Assembly: GCF_000382285.1 (NCBI RefSeq)
Contig: NZ_KB907930.1
Location: 62,001 to 126,000 of the forward strand
Length of the DNA stretch: 64,000 nt
Direction of reading: 5' to 3'
Origin: Solimonas variicoloris DSM 15731
GTDB lineage: Bacteria > Pseudomonadota > Gammaproteobacteria > Nevskiales > Nevskiaceae
Both the position numbers and the translations under genes were made by a program. Under the pieces are notes generated by a model that was not told where the DNA came from, did no database searches, and worked only from the letters and a program-made list of their open reading frames with translations. Positions 43,196-51,785 of the stretch are shown here, one piece after another (the first letter of the stretch is position 1; every line of letters begins with the position of its first letter).

Positions 43196-45142
43196 TCAGC
43201 GCGGCGCCAAGGTCTGCGTCAGCGGCGCCGGGTCGGCGACGCGCGTGCCGCGGGTCGGCGCGACCGCGAGGCCATGCGCGGTGACGTCGTCGATCTGGTC
43301 CTGGAAGCGTGCGACCAGTCCGCTGCTGTCAGTCTGCGCCCAGGCGATCATCTGCCGGCCGAGCACGTCGGGCGAACCCGGCGTCAGCTTGTCCTGCCAC
43401 CAGTATTCGAACACGGCGCGATCGGCCGTCAGGTGCACGATGCCGTAGCCGTGGTCGACCCATTCGAGGAACTGGATGTTCTTGTTCAGCGCGATCAGCG
43501 CCAGTTCGAGCAGGCGCGTGCCGGCGACCGTCGCCGCCGAGCCGGGTTCGAGCTGGAGGGCGTTGGCGAGCAGCTCGTCGCCGCCGCCGCGGCCCATCGA
43601 ACTCGGCGCGAACTCGACGCCGACCGAGGCCTCGCGCAGGTTCAGCGGCCCGAGGTTGCCGGTGGTCGCGCGGCCGAAGCCGGCGAGCACGTTGGCCGCC
43701 GTCGAGCCCGGGCGCGGGTTCGGCACCGGCAGGCCGGAGACGTAGGCGCCGAGCAGGGCGGTACTCTCGATCAGGTCCGAGGCGAGATTGCCATGCGCGT
43801 CGCCGGACACGACGATGTTGTTGCGCACGCGCGAGCCGGCGCCGTGGTCGCCGCGCAGGTTCTGCAGCAACGCGGCGCGTTCCTCGGGATAGTCGCTCCA
43901 GCGGCTGATGCCGATCTTCGGCAGCGGCGGCAGGCCTTCGACCAGATCCGGCACGTCGGCCGGCGCCAGCCAGGTCTGGTTGTTGACCAGACGCCAGGTG
44001 ACGCCGGCCTCGGCCGAGGCGCGCATCGACTGCGTCAGCCACTCGAACTGCGTGCGCCCCATCAGGCTGTTGCCGGACGGCAGGTGCGAAGCGTCCATGG
44101 TCAGACCGTGGCCGGGCAGGCCGATCTGCGTGTCGACGCCGAACACGTCGAGCAGCGGCCCGTACGGCAGGCGCCGCCAGACCCGCTGACTGTCCTCGGG
44201 CGCCGGATACGAGCCGTCGTCGACGAGGATGAATTCGCCGGAGCCGTCGGCTTTGACCGGCCGCGACGGCGTCCACTCCCAGAACACCTGCGTGGTCTGC
44301 GCCAGCGTGGTCGTGCTCTGCTCGCCGTCGAACGGCGTCGCCAGCTCGTTGCCGTAGTCCTCATCGAGATCGTGGTTGTCCCAGACGATGAACCACGGAT
44401 GCTGCTGGTGCGCGCGCAGATTGTTGGGGTCCGAGCGCCATAGCGCGTAGCGGCGGCGCAGCTCGCCGATGTTCAGCCAGTCGCGGTAGTCCGGCAGCGC
44501 GGTGTCCTTGGCGTCCTTGCGCGCGCGCACTTCCTCGTCCTGATCGACGAAGTCGTAGATGTAATCGCCGCAGTGGATCACCAGATCGAGGTCGTTGCGG
44601 TCGGCGAGATGGCCGAGGCCGCTCCACCAGCTCGACCAGTAGCTGGAGCACGACAGCACGGCGATGCGCAGCGAATCGACCGCGCTGTCCGGCGCGGTGC
44701 GCGTGCGGCCGGTGATCGAGGTCCGGCCGAAGGCGTGAAAGCGATAGTAGTAGCTGCTCGCCGGCGCCAGCTGGGTGACGTCGACCTTCACCGTCCAGTC
44801 GCGTGCCGCGTTCGTGCGCTGCGTGCCGGAACGCAGCACGCGCGCGAAGTCCGGCGTCTCCGACACCTCCCAGCGCACCGCGATCTCGTCGGCCGACGGC
44901 GTGGTCTCGGTGATGCGCGTCCAGATGATGACGCGGTCGCGCAGCGGATCGCCGCTGGCGACGCCGTGCGCGAACGGCAGCGGCAGCGCCAGCGGATAGT
45001 CGAAGCCGGCGCTCTCGTCGAGGTTGCCGGACGCCGGCGTGGCGTCGCTGCCGCCGCAGGCCTGCAGCCCGCCGATCAGCGGTGCGGCACCGAGCGCCGC
45101 GGCGCCCTTGAGGAAATGACGACGGTCGAGCGGCGGGGCCAT
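43196..45142 (-). CDS. PhoD-like alkaline phosphatase / phosphodiesterase, Tat-exported
   Basis: 648 aa. The ATG at 45142 gives a twin-arginine signal (LDRRHFLKGAAALGAAPLIGG) with a possible lipobox LQAC. Then the PhoD N-terminal domain (FAHGVASGDPLRDRVIIWTRI) and a metallophosphatase domain with VLSCSSYWSSW, VIHCGDYIYDF, WDNHDLDEDYG and VVSGDAHGN are visible. These enzymes are exported folded and release phosphate from diesters or lipids. The position beside surface-glycolipid genes suggests processing of an exported product, but phosphate scavenging is equally possible. It is convergent with the KpsS-like gene. Confidence 0.88.
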   Translation of the reverse strand: MAPPLDRRHFLKGAAALGAAPLIGGLQACGGSDATPASGNLDESAGFDYPLALPLPFAHGVASGDPLRDRVIIWTRITETTPSADEIAVRWEVSETPDFARVLRSGTQRTNAARDWTVKVDVTQLAPASSYYYRFHAFGRTSITGRTRTAPDSAVDSLRIAVLSCSSYWSSWWSGLGHLADRNDLDLVIHCGDYIYDFVDQDEEVRARKDAKDTALPDYRDWLNIGELRRRYALWRSDPNNLRAHQQHPWFIVWDNHDLDEDYGNELATPFDGEQSTTTLAQTTQVFWEWTPSRPVKADGSGEFILVDDGSYPAPEDSQRVWRRLPYGPLLDVFGVDTQIGLPGHGLTMDASHLPSGNSLMGRTQFEWLTQSMRASAEAGVTWRLVNNQTWLAPADVPDLVEGLPPLPKIGISRWSDYPEERAALLQNLRGDHGAGSRVRNNIVVSGDAHGNLASDLIESTALLGAYVSGLPVPNPRPGSTAANVLAGFGRATTGNLGPLNLREASVGVEFAPSSMGRGGGDELLANALQLEPGSAATVAGTRLLELALIALNKNIQFLEWVDHGYGIVHLTADRAVFEYWWQDKLTPGSPDVLGRQMIAWAQTDSSGLVARFQDQIDDVTAHGLAVAPTRGTRVADPAPLTQTLAPR

Positions 45143-45317
45143 GCGAAGAGTCCGAGAGCGGTTGGGCGCGGCCCGGAGCGCACGCCGCAACACGCCGCCC
45201 GCCCCCGTAGGCCGCCTGCGCCGCAGTGTACGGGCGCCGGCCGACAGGCTCGTGACGGCGCGCCGGACCCAGCGATTTTTACTACCGGGGCCCGGACCGG
45301 CGGCGGCTTCTCACCGC

Positions 45318-45402
45318 CGTTTTCTTCTACGCCGGATTCTTCTGCGCCGGATTCTTCGAGCCGGATTTTTCTAGGCCGGATTCTGCGAAGACGGATTTTC
45401 TT
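45318..45402 (-). repeat. About five copies of a 15-bp tandem repeat across the sulfotransferase 3' end
   Basis: On the minus strand a unit close to AATCCGGCGCAGAAG recurs with period 15, with one 14-base unit. The repeat starts within the last codons of the sulfotransferase gene, contains its TAG stop (45371-45373), and continues into the gap before the PhoD gene. Because one unit is 14 bases, the frame differs on either side. Gains or losses of 15-base units upstream of the stop would alter the C-terminus by five residues without a frameshift. Confidence 0.85.
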
Positions 45403-46294
45403 CTGGCCCGTAGCCGCAGGCGCGCGCACTGGCGACGACCTCGGCGGCGAAGGCGACGCCGTCGCCGCGCCACGGCAGCGGCCCGTCGAGACGGGCGCCG
45501 GCATCGTCCGGCACCAGGTCTTCGAGCAGCTCGGCGTCGAGCCCGTAGGGCGCGGCCGGCGGGCCGTAGCCGTGGAAGGTCCAGGCCTGCGGCTGCAGGC
45601 CGGCGATCGTCAGCGCGTCGCCGGCCACGCCGGCGTGGCGGGCGATCGCTGCCAGCGTCGCCAGACGCTCGCCGCGCAAATCCTCGTCGCGCACGCGCAG
45701 CAGGCGCTCGCCGTAGACGGGCGCCAGCACGCGCTCGACATTGCCGTTGACGCGCAGCCAGGCGAGCTGCGGGTCGATCGGCGCCAGATCGCGGCTGTGG
45801 TCGCGGTAATCGGCGGCGACGAACAGGCGGTCGGCGAGCCAGGTGGCGAACAGCGCGCCGTGGCTCCACGGATGGCGCACGAGCTGGATCGCGGCGGCCT
45901 GCGGGAAGGCGCGGCACAGGCGATCGAGGTCGAGCGGCCGCAGCGCCGACAAGGTTTCGGTGACGACCAGACGGCGCGGCGCGGCGCACGCGGCCAGATG
46001 CTCCAGCACACGCGGCGTCGGCCAGTCGGCGCGCGCCGCCAGCCACTGCCGCGCACGCTCGACGGTCTCGTCGCATTCGCCGCCGAACTCCAGTTCGGCG
46101 AGCGCGCGCAGCAGGCCGTCGGCATCGCTGCCCTGGCTCAGCTCGAAGATTTCCAGCAGCTCGGCGACCGTGCCGGCGACGAACAGATGGGTCTCCGGCA
46201 GCGCGCACAGCTGCGGATGCGCACCGAGCGCGGCCGCCAGCCGCGAGGCACCGCAGAACGGCGCGGCGACGATGAACAGCGGCGCCGCGCTCAT
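45371..46294 (-). CDS. Sulfotransferase family protein
   Basis: 307 aa. The N-terminus MSAAPLFIVAAPFCGASRLAAALGAHPQL aligns with the PAPS 5'-phosphosulfate loop of bacterial sulfotransferases (P-R-S-G-T-(S/T)-L-L-x-x-L...H-P-x-x), though the lysine/arginine and T are replaced by C-G-A-S-R. The segment AIQLVRHPWSHGALF fits the 3'-phosphate loop. The C-terminus ends near CGYG, as is usual, then a repeat-derived tail (EENPSSQNPA). If active it would add sulfate from PAPS to a sugar or hydroxyl. Start overlaps the stop of the upstream beta-propeller-like gene by ATGA, so they are coupled. Confidence 0.75.
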   Translation of the reverse strand: MSAAPLFIVAAPFCGASRLAAALGAHPQLCALPETHLFVAGTVAELLEIFELSQGSDADGLLRALAELEFGGECDETVERARQWLAARADWPTPRVLEHLAACAAPRRLVVTETLSALRPLDLDRLCRAFPQAAAIQLVRHPWSHGALFATWLADRLFVAADYRDHSRDLAPIDPQLAWLRVNGNVERVLAPVYGERLLRVRDEDLRGERLATLAAIARHAGVAGDALTIAGLQPQAWTFHGYGPPAAPYGLDAELLEDLVPDDAGARLDGPLPWRGDGVAFAAEVVASARACGYGPEENPSSQNPA

Positions 46295-47769
46295 GCCGGC
46301 GTCTCCGGTGACGCGGGCTGGCCGAGCCAGATCTCGCAGCCGCCGCGCGGATTGTGCACGTACTGCCAACGATGGCTGTCGATGCGCTGCGCGACCGTCG
46401 GCCCGAACGGATTGGCGGTGCCGACGAACAGGCCGTGCGGCGTCGACACGAGATTGCGGATGCCCCAGTTGTACTTGTTGCCGAAGCCGTTGCGCGTGAC
46501 CGGCTCCCAGAGGATGCCGTCGCGGGTGCGCCACAGCTCGCAGCCGCCGAAGCGGCGGATCAGGTTCTCCTCGCCCCAGCGGTACATCATCGCCACCACG
46601 TCCTCGGGCCAGACGTAGGTCGGCAGGTACGGCAGCATGTTGGCCCAGTTGAAGGTGCCGACGTACAGATGGCCGGCGTGCGCGGCCATGCGCCACATGT
46701 AGCCGTTGAACAGCGAATCGAAGCCCGGCGCGTAACCCGACAGCGGATAGCGGGCGCCGTCCGGCGTCAGCCGCGATTCGCCGACGATCAGCTCCCAGCT
46801 GTCGTCCGGCCAGATGCGGATGACCTCGGCGGCGCCGGGGCCGACGTTGGCAGCGCGGTGATAGCCGCCGTTGGCGATGCCGGTGCCCAGGTACAGGGCG
46901 CCGTTGAACTCGCAGAAACTGCCGCCGACTTCGTTGAGCTTGCCGCGCCAGGCGCCGCGCGTCAGCACGCGCGTCCAGCGGTACGGCAGGTCGCCGCCGC
47001 GCGTCTTCCACACTTCGAGGCCGGTGACCGGATTGACGGTGCCGGCGTAGAGGTGGCCGTCGAACAGCGCCATCTCGAACACGGTGACGTTGGCGCGAAA
47101 GCCGAAGCCCTCGGCGCTCGCCGCCTGCCAGCGGCCGCCGATCAGGTCGTCGCAGGCGTAGATCGTCGAGTCCGAGCCGACCGAGTCCTGGGTGCGGCGC
47201 GCGACTGCGGTCGAGCTGGTCGGCGAGGTGTGCACGCGACCGTTGAAGACCTGCAGCGTGCGGAACGAGCGCACCACGGTATCCCACGGCGGACGCGGCA
47301 CCGAGCCGAATTCGCGGCCGTCTTCGCTGCGCAGGATGTCCGGCGGCTCGGCCTGCAGCGGCGCCCAGGTCGAGACGTAGAGGCAGGGCGCGCTGTCCTG
47401 CGGGCCCTGGAACACGGTGATGCCGCGAAAGCCGATGTAGCGCGGCACCAGGCGCTTGAGTTCGCGGCCCGGCACCAGCGGCGCCTGGTAGACGCGCAGC
47501 CAGGTATCGGTCTCCGGCGTGTATTCCCAGATCTCGGCCTGGCGCGGCACGTCATAGACGTCCTCCGGGCACTCGACCGGCCACGGCCGCATCTCCGGCC
47601 GCGGGATCACCCACTTGTTCATCGCCATCGTCGCCCGCGTCGTGCCGACGTACAGGCGACCGCGGAACCACGCCATGCTGTGGGCGTAGTGGTTCCAGCC
47701 GTCGCCGAAGCCGTTCTCGCAGGTCAGGCGGAAATCGGCTTCGCGCAAGGGCCACGACGCGTCAGTCAT
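46291..47769 (-). CDS. Beta-propeller-like protein of unknown function
   Basis: 492 aa. No family name recognised. The sequence contains repeated units of the form (F/N)G-x-LYVGT...G-x-E(I/V)W(K/R): RGRLYVGTTRA, DGHLYAGTVNPVTGLEVWKTRGG, NGALYLGTGIANGG, AGHLYVGTFNWAN, HGLFVGTANPFG and GGCEIWLG, spaced about 50-70 residues apart. This is typical of a six- to seven-bladed propeller. No signal peptide is evident, so it is either cytoplasmic or exported by another route. It is coupled to the sulfotransferase (4-nt overlap) and lies 63 bp after the adaptor gene. A scaffold or carbohydrate-binding role is possible but unproven. Confidence 0.75.
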   Translation of the reverse strand: MTDASWPLREADFRLTCENGFGDGWNHYAHSMAWFRGRLYVGTTRATMAMNKWVIPRPEMRPWPVECPEDVYDVPRQAEIWEYTPETDTWLRVYQAPLVPGRELKRLVPRYIGFRGITVFQGPQDSAPCLYVSTWAPLQAEPPDILRSEDGREFGSVPRPPWDTVVRSFRTLQVFNGRVHTSPTSSTAVARRTQDSVGSDSTIYACDDLIGGRWQAASAEGFGFRANVTVFEMALFDGHLYAGTVNPVTGLEVWKTRGGDLPYRWTRVLTRGAWRGKLNEVGGSFCEFNGALYLGTGIANGGYHRAANVGPGAAEVIRIWPDDSWELIVGESRLTPDGARYPLSGYAPGFDSLFNGYMWRMAAHAGHLYVGTFNWANMLPYLPTYVWPEDVVAMMYRWGEENLIRRFGGCELWRTRDGILWEPVTRNGFGNKYNWGIRNLVSTPHGLFVGTANPFGPTVAQRIDSHRWQYVHNPRGGCEIWLGQPASPETPA

Positions 47770-47832
47770 GGCGCAGACGCTCCCGCCCGCACGCGGGCGT
47801 CAGGCACAGGCGGCGCGGCGCGAGCGTCATGC

Positions 47833-50169
47833 TCACGGCAGCCAGGACCAGACCTCGACGAACACGAAACGGACCAGCGCGCGCGTGAAGACCACGCCGG
47901 CCAAGCTCCAGCCGCCGTCGACCTTGGCGCTGCCGGTCATGCCGGACTTCAGCAGATCCTGCGGATCGTCGACTTCCATCTCGACGCGCACGACCTTGCC
48001 GTACGGGCTGTCCTCGGCGGCCGGCGCGATCGCCGAGACGGTGCCGGCGAAGCTATGCCACGGATACGCCCAGGACTTGGCCCAGGCGGCGTTGCCGACC
48101 TTGGCGGCGCCGATCGACGACTCCGGCATCTTGATCTCGGCGCGCTTGGTGCCGGCATCCTCGATGATGGCGACGCGCTCGCCGACGTTCAGGTAGTTGC
48201 CGTGCGCGAACTGCAGCGTGCCGGACACGATGCGACCGGCGATCGGCGCCTTCACTTCGGTGTAGCCGAGCTGCTGGCGGTTGAACTTGAGCTCGGCCTC
48301 GACGCGCTGCAGATCGGCGCGGATCGAGTCGAGGCGATCGCTCGCCGCCGGGCTGGAGACCAGCGCCAGCTGCTGCTCGGCCTCGCGCAGCAGCTGCGCG
48401 TCGACTTCGGCCTGGCCGCGGGCGCGGTCGTATTCCTGCGAGGTCACCGCCTTGCGCTGGTAGGCCTGGGCGAGGCGCTGCGCGTTGATGCGCGAGAACT
48501 CGGCCTTGGTGCGCGCCGTCGCGACCGCCTGCCGGGCGACCTCGACCTCCTCCGGCTTGCCGCCCTTCTGCGCCAGCGCCAGATCCGACTTCAGCGACGC
48601 GAGCTGCGCTTCGCTGGCGGCGACCTTGGCGGTGTAGACGTCATCGGCGAGGCGCACGATGACCTGCCCGGTCTCGACCGTGTCGCCTTCCTTGACGAGT
48701 ACCTCGCGAATGTCGCCGGCGACCAGCGCGCGAACGTCGGCCTGCGCGCGCGGCAGCACGAGCATGTCGCCGCTCGGCTCGTACGGATACGGAATCAGAC
48801 CGATCAGCAGCACGGTCACCGCGATCCAGGTCGTCTTCTCCGAGAACGGCCACCACGAGAACGTCCAGCCGAGGCTGCTGCGCGCCGAGTCCGTCTTGCC
48901 CATCTGCTTGACCATGTACACCCCCAAAACCGCTGCCACCAACAGGAAACCCACCCCGCGCAGATGCTCGACCAGCCAGCGCCCGGAGTAATTGAAGATC
49001 ATCACCGCGACCAGCAGCCAGAACGCGCCGACCAGCCAGGCGTAGAGGCGCAGCACCGAGGCCGGCACCTCGCGCCGGGCGACCTGCCACGGCCGCCGGC
49101 CGAAGCCGAAGAACACCAGCGCCGCCGTTTCGCGCAGATCGGAAACACCGAAGGCGTTGAGCAGCAGGAAGTAGCCGTCGCGGCGCGCGATGGGATTGAT
49201 GCGGATCAGCGTCGACACCACGCAGGCCGCCATCGTCGCGACGCAGAACGCGGCGAGCCGCGGCTGCGTCAGGTGCGTCAGGAACCACAGCAGCGTGGCC
49301 AGCACGAACAGGCCGAAGGTGGCGACCAGCGGGCTGCCGACGATGCGCAGACGCGTCGCGCGGCCGGCGTGTTCGGCCGGGCCGGCGGTGTCGACGAACA
49401 GCGCCGGCAGGTACAGCGAGGTGATGCGCAGGCCGACGCGCGGCCGGCTCGGCGTGTAGCGCGCGACCGCCGCCGCGCGTGCCGCCATCGACACCAGATT
49501 GACGAGATAGGCCGACAGCACCGCGGCACCGAGGAACGGCCACAGATGCGCGAGCATGGCGACGTGGCGCGCCGCATCGAAGCGGCGCTGGTAGAACGCG
49601 ACCGCCAGCGTCACGACCAGGAACAACAGCGTGTAGAGCCCGGCGCGCGAGGCCAGCGGCGCGGCGAACGGGCGGCCCAGCGCGACCAGACCGCCGGGCG
49701 ACAGCGGCAGGTCGATGTGATTGGCACGGCCGCGCTGGCCGACCAGGCCGGCAAGGCCACCGAGCAGGCCCGGACTGAGGCGCGAGCCCGGCATCGACGA
49801 CGGCGGCAGCGCCAGCGGCTCGTGCGTGCGGCCGGCACGGCCGACGTGACCGTCGAGCCAGCCCAGTTCGCGTGCTTCCTCGACCGACTGCGCCGGCACC
49901 GGCAGCGGCTCGTGCGTGCCGCGCTGCAGGAGCTGGGCGCGCGCGAGGCGGTCGGCCAGGCCTTCGAGCAGCGCCGCGCGGGTGTCGATGCCGAGCGCAC
50001 GCGCCGCGGCCAGGCGCTCGTCCGGTCCGCGCGCGCCGTCGAACAGCTGCGCGAGCCGGTAGTCGTCGGCGCTCAGGCGCAGGCGCGGCAGGCCCTCGCC
50101 GCCCGACAGCTCGACCTGGGCACCGAGATCTGCGACCGACGCCGCGGCGAACCGGCGGTAGCGATGCAT
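47833..50169 (-). CDS. Fusion of inactive M50-like membrane domain and HlyD-type periplasmic adaptor
   Basis: 778 aa. Residues ~1-175 are soluble. A membrane domain (~177-460) has seven likely helices and the segment INPIARRDGYFLLLNAFGVSDLR (~324-346), the second signature of M50/site-2-protease-like proteins (N-P-x4-D-G-Y-x-L-L). The zinc motif H-E-x-x-H is absent; the expected region reads YLVNLVSMAARAAA. Residues ~465-778 are a HlyD adaptor: lipoyl half (VRALVAGDIREVLVKEGDTVETGQVIVRL), a coiled-coil hairpin (~515-640) and the second lipoyl half (YTEVKAPIAGRIVSGTLQFAHGNYLNVGERV). Such M50-HlyD fusions act in export systems. With the TolC-like gene 16 bp upstream, it likely forms an envelope-spanning exporter for the locus product. 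Confidence 0.85.
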   Translation of the reverse strand: MHRYRRFAAASVADLGAQVELSGGEGLPRLRLSADDYRLAQLFDGARGPDERLAAARALGIDTRAALLEGLADRLARAQLLQRGTHEPLPVPAQSVEEARELGWLDGHVGRAGRTHEPLALPPSSMPGSRLSPGLLGGLAGLVGQRGRANHIDLPLSPGGLVALGRPFAAPLASRAGLYTLLFLVVTLAVAFYQRRFDAARHVAMLAHLWPFLGAAVLSAYLVNLVSMAARAAAVARYTPSRPRVGLRITSLYLPALFVDTAGPAEHAGRATRLRIVGSPLVATFGLFVLATLLWFLTHLTQPRLAAFCVATMAACVVSTLIRINPIARRDGYFLLLNAFGVSDLRETAALVFFGFGRRPWQVARREVPASVLRLYAWLVGAFWLLVAVMIFNYSGRWLVEHLRGVGFLLVAAVLGVYMVKQMGKTDSARSSLGWTFSWWPFSEKTTWIAVTVLLIGLIPYPYEPSGDMLVLPRAQADVRALVAGDIREVLVKEGDTVETGQVIVRLADDVYTAKVAASEAQLASLKSDLALAQKGGKPEEVEVARQAVATARTKAEFSRINAQRLAQAYQRKAVTSQEYDRARGQAEVDAQLLREAEQQLALVSSPAASDRLDSIRADLQRVEAELKFNRQQLGYTEVKAPIAGRIVSGTLQFAHGNYLNVGERVAIIEDAGTKRAEIKMPESSIGAAKVGNAAWAKSWAYPWHSFAGTVSAIAPAAEDSPYGKVVRVEMEVDDPQDLLKSGMTGSAKVDGGWSLAGVVFTRALVRFVFVEVWSWLP

Positions 50170-50185
50170 CGTGCGGGTCCGGCCG

Positions 50186-51598
50186 TCAGTGCTGCGTAGG
50201 CGCCGGCGCCGTGGCGGGCGACTGCAGCAGGCGGTTGATCTGCGCCAGGTCCGCCGTCAGCAGGTTGCCGGCCGACTGCTTCAGCTTCAGCGAATTGACG
50301 AGGAACAGGTAGCGGGCGTTGGCGTAGTTGGCCTCGGCCTGGTAGCGGCGGTCGATCGCGTCGAGCACGTCGGCATTGGTCAGCGTGCCGGCGTCGTAGC
50401 CGGCGCGCGCCGAAGCCTCGGCCTCGATCGCCGCCTCGACCGCGCGCCGCAGCGCCAGCACGCGCTGCAGGCCGGCGGAGCTGTTGAGATAGGCGATGCG
50501 GGTATCGCGCACCGCCTTGGCGACGGCGTTGCGCTCTTCGGCCTCGGCCTTCTTCTGCAGCTCCTCGGCGCCGCGGATCGCCGCCGTCAGCTGGCCGCCG
50601 GTGAACAGCGGCATGCCGAGCTTGATGCCGATCTGGGCGTCGTCCTGATTGCGGTCGCCGGTGATGCCGCCGCCGTTGTCGAGCGAATAGGCGGTGCCGA
50701 CGATGTCGACCTTCGGATAGCGGCCGACCTGGGCGACGCGGCGCTCGATCTTGGCGATCTCCAGCGCCGCGCGGCTGGCGAGCACCTGCGGGTTCTCGCT
50801 CTGCGCGCGCTGCACCCAGACCGACTCGTCGAGCGGCTGCGGCGGCGCCAGCGGCGTGTTCGGCGGCAGCACCTTGAGCTCGCTGTAGCTCTTGCCGGTC
50901 AGCGCCTCGAGCGACATGCGCGCCGCGGCCAGCGTGTTCTCGGCCGCGGTCTGGTCGGCGATCGCCAGCTCGTGCGCGGCCTGCGCTTCCTTGACGTTGG
51001 CCTGCGTCGCCAGGCCGGCGTCGGCGCGCGAGCTGATGTAGTCGAGCTGCTCGGCCAGGGTCTTGGTCTCGGCCTTGGCGAAGACCAGCGCGTCGCGCGC
51101 CGCCAGCACCGCGAAATAGGCCGACGCGACCTCGATCAGCAGGCCGTCCTGCGCGGCATCGAGCCCGAAGGTCGCCTGCTTCTGCTGCATCTGGGCCTTC
51201 GACAGGCCGAGAAACAGGTCGGGCCGGTACAGCGCCTGGGTCAGCTGCGCACCGTAGACGGTGCGGGTGTACGTGTCGTTCACCGACACGTGGTAGATGT
51301 CGTAATAGGTGACGTCGGTATCGTCGTGCGTCCACGCGAACTGCGCGCCGGCTTCGAGTTGCGGCAGCAGCTTGCCGCGCGCCAGCGGCAGCAGCTGCCG
51401 GGCCGCGAAGAACTGCGCGCGCGCCGCCTCGTACGCGGGATTGAGCTGCAAGGCGTCGCCGCAGATCGACAGCAGATCGGCAGGCCCGGACGGCGGTGGC
51501 GATGCAGCGTCCTGGGCTGCCGCCTGCGCGGCCGCCACGACGCACAACAATGCCCATGCCCGGCCGCATGACCGGTACAGTCTCGTGCGAAACAGCAT
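50186..51598 (-). CDS. TolC-family outer membrane efflux protein
   Basis: 470 aa. ATG 51598 is preceded by GAGGAA. A signal peptide follows (SCGRAWALLCVVAAAQAAAQ). The mature part shows the TolC repeat structure: DALQLNPAYEAARAQFFAARQLLPLARGKLLPQLEAGA, QLTQALYRPDLFLGLSKAQ and, in the second half, ENPQVLASRAALEIAKIERRVAQVGRYPKVDIVGT and LGMPLFTGGQLTAAIRGA, with a final YLFLVNSLKLKQSAG. It provides the outer-membrane channel. It starts the minus-strand operon tolC, M50-HlyD, propeller, sulfotransferase, PhoD, and is separated from the upstream RND gene by a terminator. Confidence 0.93.
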   Translation of the reverse strand: MLFRTRLYRSCGRAWALLCVVAAAQAAAQDAASPPPSGPADLLSICGDALQLNPAYEAARAQFFAARQLLPLARGKLLPQLEAGAQFAWTHDDTDVTYYDIYHVSVNDTYTRTVYGAQLTQALYRPDLFLGLSKAQMQQKQATFGLDAAQDGLLIEVASAYFAVLAARDALVFAKAETKTLAEQLDYISSRADAGLATQANVKEAQAAHELAIADQTAAENTLAAARMSLEALTGKSYSELKVLPPNTPLAPPQPLDESVWVQRAQSENPQVLASRAALEIAKIERRVAQVGRYPKVDIVGTAYSLDNGGGITGDRNQDDAQIGIKLGMPLFTGGQLTAAIRGAEELQKKAEAEERNAVAKAVRDTRIAYLNSSAGLQRVLALRRAVEAAIEAEASARAGYDAGTLTNADVLDAIDRRYQAEANYANARYLFLVNSLKLKQSAGNLLTADLAQINRLLQSPATAPAPTQH

Positions 51599-51730
51599 CC
51601 CCAGATTCCTCGTTAGCAGCCGCCCGACCCGGCAGCCCGTCGCTTCTACGTGGGCGCGCCGTGCCCGCAGGCGCGCGCTTGGCATTATGGCCGCAGACGA
51701 TGAACTTTGTCGGTAAGAAATCGCCGCGCC

Positions 51731-51759
51731 AAAAAAATGGCCCACGCGAGGTGGGCCAT
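51731..51759 (-). terminator. Intrinsic terminator after the RND transporter gene
   Basis: On the minus strand ATGGCCCAC / GTGGGCCAT form a perfect 9-bp stem with a five-base loop, followed directly by seven T. It lies 27 bp after the RND stop codon. It ends the DUF1329-YCF48-RND transcript and separates it from the TolC operon. Confidence 0.9.
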
Positions 51760-51785
51760 CGAACGCAGGCGCAACGAAACCGGCC

